DNA from: Holophagaceae bacterium
GTDB lineage: Bacteria > Acidobacteriota > Holophagae > Holophagales > Holophagaceae
Direction of reading: 5' to 3'
Assembly (NCBI GenBank): GCA_023257195.1
Contig: JALRCU010000041.1
Location: forward strand, 120,935 to 184,934
Length of the DNA stretch: 64,000 nucleotides
Under the pieces are notes generated by a model. It worked only from the letters and a program-made list of their open reading frames with translations. It had not been told where the DNA came from and did no database searches. The position numbers and the translations under genes are program-made. Shown here one piece after another: positions 36,574 through 43,176 of the stretch; position 1 is the first letter of the stretch; each line of letters opens with the position of its first letter.

Positions 36574-37410
36574 ATGAAACAGTTGCATCATCGTTTTTGT
36601 TTTGGAATTTTAGGAATTTTAACTACTCTCATGATCGCTTGCGGAGGGGGTGGGGGGGGTGGTGGATCTTCACAACCACCGGCACCGCCTGCACCCATAG
36701 CCACATCACTAACGGCAGGTGCAGCCTCAATCTCCCCGGGAGATTCCACCACTCTAACTCCTGTTTTTAGTAATGGAACCGGTGTGATCACCCCGGGCAA
36801 TATTCCAGCCACGTCTGGTACCGCAATCCCCGTTTCACCGACGACCACCACTACCTATACGCTCACTGTCACTAACAGTGTTGGTCTTACGGCAATAGCG
36901 ACCGCCACTATCACGGTCATTAGTACAACTAAAACTCTTAGTTATGTGGATCCTACTAGCGGCACATATCGTTGGATAAAAAATTCATCGCTGAGTACTA
37001 GCAGCCTTCTAGTTCTTGATCTTGTCACCACAGATTCTCAGCTTCTTTCTGGGATTGCATTCACCATGACCACAGATCCCACAAAAGCAGGTTGGAGCAA
37101 GGTAAATAGTTCAGATAATATGTTCGTCCAAAATGGAACGGTATTCAATATAGGAGCGTCTACTCCTATTTTTTATTCCAATCAAGCGTCTAGTAATGCC
37201 ACTCTCACCGCAGTAATAGCACAAAAAGGAGCTTCGGGTATTCCCGTAAATGGTTCATCGGCCGTCTTAGCAAGAATCGCTCTGCTCGCAAATAACTCGG
37301 GCACTGCGGGCACCATTAATTTGACTCCCATCCGGGCTCAAATTAATGTTCAAGGCATTTCTAATCCATCGAATATTACGATTACGGCTGGAACATTAAC
37401 GCTCAATTAG
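36574..37410 (+). CDS. lipoprotein with Ig-like and cohesin-like domains
   Basis: About 278 residues. A signal sequence and lipobox (LMIAC, Cys 23) are followed by eight glycines and a Pro-rich linker. Residues ~38-118 look like a bacterial Ig/PKD-like domain (SISPGDSTTLTPVF, VSPTTTTTYTLTVTN). Residues ~120-278 are beta-rich with a cohesin-like pattern: VLDLVTTDSQLLSGIAFTMTTDP, then LTAVIAQKG and AVLARIALLAN. Cohesins bind dockerins, and the upstream gene carries a dockerin. The cohesin assignment is by pattern only. ATG 36574 has GAGG five bases before it; the frame is open from 36472. Confidence 0.7.
   Translation: MKQLHHRFCFGILGILTTLMIACGGGGGGGGSSQPPAPPAPIATSLTAGAASISPGDSTTLTPVFSNGTGVITPGNIPATSGTAIPVSPTTTTTYTLTVTNSVGLTAIATATITVISTTKTLSYVDPTSGTYRWIKNSSLSTSSLLVLDLVTTDSQLLSGIAFTMTTDPTKAGWSKVNSSDNMFVQNGTVFNIGASTPIFYSNQASSNATLTAVIAQKGASGIPVNGSSAVLARIALLANNSGTAGTINLTPIRAQINVQGISNPSNITITAGTLTLN
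36652..36659 (+). repeat. run of eight G in the lipoprotein gene
   Basis: A homopolymer directly after the lipobox codons, encoding part of the glycine linker. Slippage here would shift the reading frame. Confidence 0.6.
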
Positions 37411-37428
37411 GCTCCATCAATCGAGACT

Positions 37429-37460
37429 AAAAACAGAGGGTTCTTATACTCTCTGTTTTT
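37429..37460 (+). terminator. rho-independent terminator after the propeller/lipoprotein operon
   Basis: AAAAACAGAG, ten-base loop, CTCTCTGTTTTT: a stem closing with a T run, 18 bases after the lipoprotein stop. Confidence 0.8.
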
Positions 37461-37552
37461 ATGCTGGCAAAGTGTGCCGCATAACTAATTTTTAGTATGT
37501 TTTTACATATCACAATGAGACACTATAGGGTGATTCTTTAGGTATTACTTCC

Positions 37553-39478
37553 ATGAGTGAAGCCTTAAATCATTTTCAACTCCTCTCCAATTGCACGGAA
37601 GGAGAGTTGGAATTGATCTGCGAACGACGACATATAACCATCCCCATCCGATGGAAAGATCGACCCGATGGATTAAAATCTTTAATCAAAAGCATGATTT
37701 ATCACCTCGAGGATCATCATCATTTATCGGGTGTTTTGGCCTCACTTCAAGAGTCTGAGTTAATTGCCTTAAAGCATCTAACCGAGGGAAAACAGCCCCC
37801 GACTTTCATGGTTCCCTCTCTGTTTTCACTAGGCCTAATTCTTCCGGCTACTGCACAACAACGAGATATGTGGATTCTACCGGAGCGTATCCGAGCCGCA
37901 CTTGATGACTTTGATGATTCAGCATTGTCACTTCAAGCGCCAGAGGGTACTCAGCTTAACCCCAGTGGTTCTTTCAGATTTTCTCTGGCACTAGTTGTTA
38001 TTCTTCTCCGGTGTGTTCATGGGGTTCGTGTTCTTAAAGCGGGATTGCCTGCCAAGAAAGAATTAGATCACATTACCCGAAATAATACTCTTTTCTCTGC
38101 CACGCCTGCAGGAGAAGAAGATGCTTCTTTACTATTTACTCTACTCCACCGACTCGGCTTATTGTGGCAACGAGAAGGGCGAGTCGAGACATTAATTCCT
38201 GCCGTTTTAGCTCATCCGCCTAGGTGGATTGCTGAGCGAACATTTTCATATCTTGTCGAACATGACTTAGATGCATGGCAAATGCCGATGTCCGAACATC
38301 GTATCTTCTTTTTGCAACATCTTCTCGATCGACCCAATCAAATTTTAAAAGTGGATACATTTCTACATTTCTTAGGAACGCTTCGTCAATTTGATGCCCA
38401 GAAAATTAAAGAACGATTCATTCCTTTCCTCTATCGCATGGGTTTATTGGATATGGATTCAAAGGGTCATTTTATTGCTCTTTCGGTGCATGGCCTAGCC
38501 CTAACTGAGGAATACATTCGTAGAAATCCCTCCTCAACTCGGGCCCATTGGACTCTGTTTGAATCTACTCAAGCTCTTGTTATTCAACCAAATTTAGAAA
38601 TTCTCACACCCCTTCTACAAAATCCACATCGCCTCCTTCGTCTCGCCGAAATTTCATCTCTAGAATCCGTCGATACGTTGGCTAACTTTAAACTTTCTCA
38701 CGATTCAATAATCAAAGCTGTTGATTTAGGAGTCACGATCGGTGAAATAAAAGATACGCTGGGTTCATCACTTCCATCAACGGTATCCGATTTACTGACT
38801 GATCTTGATCGTCGAATTGGTGAAGTGGTCATCAAACAAAATGCTCGCCTCATTGAAACAAAGACACCCGAGCTGGCCAATGAGATTATGGTACGTCCTG
38901 AATTTATCGCTCTAGGGTTGAGACAAATTAGCCCCACTCTCATTGAAGTTCATGGGCAAGGCAACATTAATACATTCCTCAAAGAGGCCGGGTACCTTCC
39001 CAAACCCTCTCGATTTCTCCCTCTAAGCATTGATGCGCAAGAAGATCTTTATCTTTGGTCGCTAGCGGGCCTAGCCTTTATTGACGAAAAGGGGCTCAAC
39101 CACCATTTGGATCCGATCCGACAAATGATTCGCCAGTCTCTTCAGCAGATTCATGATGAAAACCCTTCCCTGTTTCAGCAGATTCAGCGTCGCATTCCCA
39201 TGCTCCATTTATCAGGAGATCAGCAGCCCGTCGAAGAAACGAGAGGAATTCTTGACTACGCAACCATGCATAATTTAGCCGTCGAAGTCACATATCTGCC
39301 TCCCGCAGCCCACCGAACACAACTTCGACGCCTCAGTCCTAAAGCCATCGAAGAGGATACATTAGTGGCTTTTTGTCATTTACACCAAGAGGATATGGTT
39401 TTCAGACTCAAGCGCATTCACGGCGTGCGTCTGCTTAATGAAAAAGGTTGGAACCGCGATAATCCCCAAGTGGGTTAG
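37553..39478 (+). CDS. helicase-associated protein, likely XPB partner, with WYL-like C-terminus
   Basis: 641 residues, no membrane segment. The middle part around ALVIQPNLEILTPLLQNP and the following LRLAEISSLES region match the helicase C-terminal-like domain (Helicase_C_3 type) of proteins encoded next to bacterial XPB, for example in mycobacteria. The end (TRGILDYATMHNLAVEVTYLP ... RRLSPKAIEEDTLVAFCHL ... FRLKRIHGVRLL) looks like a WYL domain, which binds nucleic acid or nucleotides. Function is unknown; a DNA-repair role with XPB is inferred from gene neighbourhoods in other phyla. It ends within four bases of the convergent membrane-protein gene. Confidence 0.75.
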   Translation: MSEALNHFQLLSNCTEGELELICERRHITIPIRWKDRPDGLKSLIKSMIYHLEDHHHLSGVLASLQESELIALKHLTEGKQPPTFMVPSLFSLGLILPATAQQRDMWILPERIRAALDDFDDSALSLQAPEGTQLNPSGSFRFSLALVVILLRCVHGVRVLKAGLPAKKELDHITRNNTLFSATPAGEEDASLLFTLLHRLGLLWQREGRVETLIPAVLAHPPRWIAERTFSYLVEHDLDAWQMPMSEHRIFFLQHLLDRPNQILKVDTFLHFLGTLRQFDAQKIKERFIPFLYRMGLLDMDSKGHFIALSVHGLALTEEYIRRNPSSTRAHWTLFESTQALVIQPNLEILTPLLQNPHRLLRLAEISSLESVDTLANFKLSHDSIIKAVDLGVTIGEIKDTLGSSLPSTVSDLLTDLDRRIGEVVIKQNARLIETKTPELANEIMVRPEFIALGLRQISPTLIEVHGQGNINTFLKEAGYLPKPSRFLPLSIDAQEDLYLWSLAGLAFIDEKGLNHHLDPIRQMIRQSLQQIHDENPSLFQQIQRRIPMLHLSGDQQPVEETRGILDYATMHNLAVEVTYLPPAAHRTQLRRLSPKAIEEDTLVAFCHLHQEDMVFRLKRIHGVRLLNEKGWNRDNPQVG

Positions 39479-39969
39479 TTGGTTTTATTCCTAACCTTAA
39501 CGGTATTCATCTGATTGACTGAATTCTCACGATTGGGCAGAGGAATCACTAAATATTTTTGGCGATCTTTGGCCAACTGAAGTTGAGCATCCTGGATAAC
39601 TCTTTGAAGATTTTGGTTGGCATCCACCAGGCGTTTTTGTTCTATTCGATTCTGCTCAATTTGTTGAGCCAAGGCTTTAGCTTTATGATGCTGGGTGATA
39701 CCCCAAGACCCTAAAGCAAAAATAATCGGGAGGGCAGCAGCCGCAAGCATCCAACTCAAACGGGATCGCTGGCGAAGAGTGCGACGGCGTCGGAGGGCCT
39801 CACGATAAAGGCTTTGAGCCAGTTCTTGGAGACGATGAGATTCTGCTATCGAAGTGGGCTCTGATAACACTTTTAGGCCGAGCATTTCTCCAAAGTCGGA
39901 TCGTAATTGAGTATCCTCGAGCGGCTCTATCTTAGGTACTTTGGGGAATCGAGAGCTAAACCATAGCAT
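39475..39969 (-). CDS. single-pass membrane protein, possible anti-sigma factor
   Basis: 164 residues: an ~70-residue cytoplasmic N-terminus ending in a very basic stretch (RRRRTLRQRSR), one transmembrane helix (LSWMLAAAALPIIFALGSWGI), then a coiled-coil-like region rich in Gln, Lys and Leu. No zinc-binding HxxxCxxC is present, so it is not a ZAS-type anti-sigma factor. Its start overlaps the sigma gene by 14 bases, the usual arrangement for a sigma/anti-sigma pair. The role is inferred from this context only. Confidence 0.6.
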   Translation of the reverse strand: MLWFSSRFPKVPKIEPLEDTQLRSDFGEMLGLKVLSEPTSIAESHRLQELAQSLYREALRRRRTLRQRSRLSWMLAAAALPIIFALGSWGITQHHKAKALAQQIEQNRIEQKRLVDANQNLQRVIQDAQLQLAKDRQKYLVIPLPNRENSVNQMNTVKVRNKTN

Positions 39970-40459
39970 GGTGACCTCCGGGATTAAGTTGATCTCTCAG
40001 TTGGGCTTTGGCTCGGTGAATGCGAGTCTTTACGGTGGCTTCAGGAATTTCTAAAACGTGAGAAATTTCTCGAACGGACAGTCCGTCAACGACAAAAAGC
40101 CAAATAGCTTCACGAAAAGTAACGGGAAGCTTTTGGATTTCTTTCCGGATTTCATGGGAAAGAAGTGCATCGTATGCATCGCCTTCTTTGCCGTGATCGA
40201 CTATAAATTCGAGAGAAATATTTTGATTTTTAAGCGGCCGACGCTCCGTCAATGCAAGCGTACGAACGGTTCCATATAAAAAAGCAACCGGATGGTCGAT
40301 TTTATCTTCTCTTTGCATAAGGATAACAAAGGATTCTTGAGTGATATCTTCAGGATAGATGGCCCCAAACCGGCGGGCATAACTCACTAATTTGGGATAA
40401 TATTCGGAAAAAGCAGCATAAAAGGCCTCGCTTGTTCCAAAAGGACTAAAGTCGTTCAT
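39956..40459 (-). CDS. ECF-type RNA polymerase sigma factor
   Basis: 167 residues. Region 2: YYPKLVSYARRFGA, then PEDITQESFVILMQ. Region 4: LPVTFREAIWLFVVDGLSVREISHVLEIPEATVKTRIHRAKAQLRDQL, with a clear helix-turn-helix. It would direct RNA polymerase to a small regulon, controlled by the overlapping membrane protein. No autoregulated promoter could be identified upstream. Confidence 0.92.
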   Translation of the reverse strand: MNDFSPFGTSEAFYAAFSEYYPKLVSYARRFGAIYPEDITQESFVILMQREDKIDHPVAFLYGTVRTLALTERRPLKNQNISLEFIVDHGKEGDAYDALLSHEIRKEIQKLPVTFREAIWLFVVDGLSVREISHVLEIPEATVKTRIHRAKAQLRDQLNPGGHHAMV

Positions 40460-40536
40460 GGGGAGATTTTCCTGAGGATATGCCTATTATGACTTGTATG
40501 TCATGAAATGGATGAAAGTTCCCTAAACTAGCCTAT

Positions 40537-41292
40537 ATGACTAAGGACATGGAAGACTGGAAAGCCGCCTTGAGAGACCTTGGGGTGACCTCTTTAATTC
40601 GACCTGAAAATTTTCATACGCCCCCTCAAATGAGTCCCTCAAAAAATAAAAAAGTAGCAGCGACACCATCCATTGCTTATCAGCCGCCGACGGATAGTGT
40701 TCGAAATCCGCCTACTGAAATCATTCAAACCTTATCAGATTTACCAGGGTTATTGGAGGCGATACGAGGTTGTCAACGATGTATCTTGGGCACCACCCGA
40801 AATCAATTCGTCTTTGGGGAGGGTAATCCTCATGCGGATATGATGTTTGTGGGTGAAGGCCCAGGAAGAGATGAGGATCTTCATGGTAGACCCTTTGTAG
40901 GCCGTGCAGGCGATCTTCTGGAAAAGATGATTGAAGCAATTGGCTTGAAACGCAGTGAGGTCTATATTGCAAATATTGTTAAATGCCGACCCCCGGATAA
41001 TCGCATCCCAACACCCGAAGAAGCTCGCTCTTGTTTAGGCTACCTGCAAAAGCAAATTGAAATAATTCAACCTAAAGTTATCGTCACGCTCGGCGCTACT
41101 CCTCTTCGTGAATTGCTGGGTATTACCGAAGGAATCACAAAAGTAAGAGGGACGTTACGGTTTTTTCATGAGATCCCAGTAATTCCCACATTCCATCCGG
41201 CTTATGTACTAAGAATGTACACTCCCGAAGTAAGAAAAGCCGTTTGGGATGATCTTAAATTAGCTAAAACAAAAATCGAGGCCAATGTCTGA
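40537..41292 (+). CDS. uracil-DNA glycosylase, family 4
   Basis: 251 residues. A variable ~70-residue N-terminus precedes the catalytic domain: GCQRC (two Fe-S cysteines), FVGEGPGRDEDLHGRPFVGRAG (motif 1), VKCRPPDNR (third Cys), SC (fourth Cys) and HPAYVLR (motif 2). Family 4 enzymes contain a 4Fe-4S cluster and remove uracil from DNA in base excision repair. The long N-terminus is typical of forms once annotated as phage DNA polymerase-like. Confidence 0.93.
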   Translation: MTKDMEDWKAALRDLGVTSLIRPENFHTPPQMSPSKNKKVAATPSIAYQPPTDSVRNPPTEIIQTLSDLPGLLEAIRGCQRCILGTTRNQFVFGEGNPHADMMFVGEGPGRDEDLHGRPFVGRAGDLLEKMIEAIGLKRSEVYIANIVKCRPPDNRIPTPEEARSCLGYLQKQIEIIQPKVIVTLGATPLRELLGITEGITKVRGTLRFFHEIPVIPTFHPAYVLRMYTPEVRKAVWDDLKLAKTKIEANV

Positions 41293-41301
41293 AGACGTTC
41301 G

Positions 41302-41622
41302 TTAGTGGAACTTGGGTGTTTTAGTTTGCACAGACGAAGGATCTGAAAAGAATTCCATTTCACTGTGCACTTTTCTTTTTTCAATGATTTCTAAATAAGA
41401 CCATTGATCCTTCGATTTGATTTTAAAAGCAGGAAAAGCTAGAACGCGGACTTGATACTGATCATTGAACAGAGTGAACTCAATGATTTCTCCCCCGGAC
41501 AAGTCAAATAGTCCTCTTCGAGGAATGCCGTTCACGCGTATCGAACCTTCCTCGCACAAGTAATGAATGATATCTCTTCGAGCAATTAAAGCGGTATTAC
41601 GCAAAAAGGTATCGAGACGCAT
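41302..41622 (-). CDS. S4-domain RNA-binding protein (HslR-like)
   Basis: 106 residues beginning with an S4 domain: RLDTFLRNTALIARRDIIHYLCEEGSIRVNGIPRRGLFDLSGGEIIEF. HslR/Hsp15-type proteins bind 50S subunits carrying stalled peptidyl-tRNA. The C-terminal half is short and not recognised. It follows the SurA-like gene by 35 bases on the same strand. Confidence 0.75.
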   Translation of the reverse strand: MRLDTFLRNTALIARRDIIHYLCEEGSIRVNGIPRRGLFDLSGGEIIEFTLFNDQYQVRVLAFPAFKIKSKDQWSYLEIIEKRKVHSEMEFFSDPSSVQTKTPKFH

Positions 41623-41657
41623 ACGAGTAATCCTAAACTAAATTTCAAGGAAAAGGA

Positions 41658-42812
41658 CTAGCCTTTTATCAATTGTTCCCTGGGGATCATGTAACGAATA
41701 TTTGCTCGTGTTCTTAGGTTATTCATAAATTGTTCAATGGCCGATTCAGCTTTAGGTTCTTGGACCTTGACCAACAGTTTATCCTTCACCTCAGCGAACG
41801 GCTGATATGGACTGGTTTCGCGGTCGACGAGTTGCACAAAATAATAGTCACGTGCCGTTTCAATCACAGAGGAAATATCACCTACTTTGAGGGCTAGGGC
41901 TACTTCTTCGATGGAGGGACGAAGCATACCCTTATTAATCCAGCCGGCATCTCCACCTAAATCTTTGGTAGGAGATGCAGAGTACGTACGAACTAATGAT
42001 TCAAAACTTTTTTTGTCGACGATTTGTTTTTCTACCTCAAGGAGAATTGCCGCGCTTTTAGATTTTTCTTCAGTAGTAGTACCTCGTGGAATAACTAATT
42101 CTCTAATTCGGAATCTTTCGGGTAGACGATAATCATCTTTGTTTTTTTCGTAATAAGCCCGTACTTCATTCTCAGTCACGGCTATTTTCGAATACACTTC
42201 CCTTCCGAGTACTTGCTGTTCCAACATCATACGTTTTTGATTTTTTCGATATTCGGATAATCCAATGCCTAGATTGGCTTTCAGGGCTCTTTCAAATTCC
42301 TCATCCGAAGCAATTTTATTTTCTTTTTTAACCTGTTCGATGGTGGATTCTACGTAGTCATCAGGAATAGAAAGGCCCATTTCATTTGCTTTATCTGCCA
42401 AGAGGAAAGCATCAATCAATCCCTGGAGAGTCTTAGCGCGAGCTTCGGATAGTTTTTCATCTAGAGCCTTACCTGAGAATTGTCGGTAAAGAGACGCATT
42501 CTGTTGCTCAAAGGCTTGTTGGAAGGATTTTCGTGTAATGATGTGTGAATTAACTGCTACTAAGATTTCTTCTTGAACCACTGCTTCGACTTTATTTGTT
42601 TTAACAATTATTGCCGGAGGAGGATTTTTATCTTGCTCTTTATCCTTTGGGATAACTTTTTTTTCATCTTGAGTACTCGTCTCAGTTTTAGATTCCAAAT
42701 TAGAGATTGCACTTTTCTTTTCGACAGCCCGAGTTTGCCTGAGTGAATAACTGAATGGAGTATTGCAGGCACTAGTTACCAAAAATAGAATCAAGATTAA
42801 GATATGACTCAA
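41658..42812 (-). CDS. SurA-like peptidyl-prolyl isomerase lipoprotein
   Basis: 384 residues. N-terminal signal with lipobox (LVTSAC), a disordered charged linker to ~75, a SurA N-terminal domain (VNSHIITRKSFQQAFEQQ ... LIDAFLLADKANEMGLSI) and one parvulin domain (RFRIRELVIPRG ... YSASPTKDLGGDAGWINKGML). It probably assists folding of outer-membrane proteins, here lipid-anchored instead of soluble. The start is TTG at 42812 with AAGGA six bases upstream. Confidence 0.85.
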   Translation of the reverse strand: MSHILILILFLVTSACNTPFSYSLRQTRAVEKKSAISNLESKTETSTQDEKKVIPKDKEQDKNPPPAIIVKTNKVEAVVQEEILVAVNSHIITRKSFQQAFEQQNASLYRQFSGKALDEKLSEARAKTLQGLIDAFLLADKANEMGLSIPDDYVESTIEQVKKENKIASDEEFERALKANLGIGLSEYRKNQKRMMLEQQVLGREVYSKIAVTENEVRAYYEKNKDDYRLPERFRIRELVIPRGTTTEEKSKSAAILLEVEKQIVDKKSFESLVRTYSASPTKDLGGDAGWINKGMLRPSIEEVALALKVGDISSVIETARDYYFVQLVDRETSPYQPFAEVKDKLLVKVQEPKAESAIEQFMNNLRTRANIRYMIPREQLIKG

Positions 42813-43176
42813 GGCAGTTCCTTCACGTAATGGGTTTCTCTGTATGGTAAATCAAACAGTGGTTTTACCCCCATGAACAGTCCAGGGGGGATTTAAGGGT
42901 TACTTTATTCAAATAAAGCCTTTTCATTCATTGGTTTTGTTATTAGTTGATCGATTTATAATGTACAAATTTTGTTATCTATGTAATCGTTGTATTAGTT
43001 GAACTTAGCATTTTCCTTGTAATGCTTATCTATTCTTTATATGGTTATTTAACTCACCTCTAGGGGATGATGAAAGAGAGCTAAAAGGGCTCCAATGCGC
43101 CATTCTCAATACTTTTCTTAAATTCCACAACTATCTGCCTCATAATTTTGTCTTTCACCTCTCTAAAGGAAAATCC
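42813..43176. other. intergenic region between SurA-like gene and TonB receptor
   Basis: 364 A/T-rich bases without a gene. It holds a perfect inverted repeat CTTTATT-CA-AATAAAG (42903-42918), two direct copies of TATTAGTTGA (42941-42950 and 42993-43002, 52 bases apart) and a TATAAT at 42957-42962 between them without a clear -35. This is a likely control region for the receptor gene. Confidence 0.5.
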
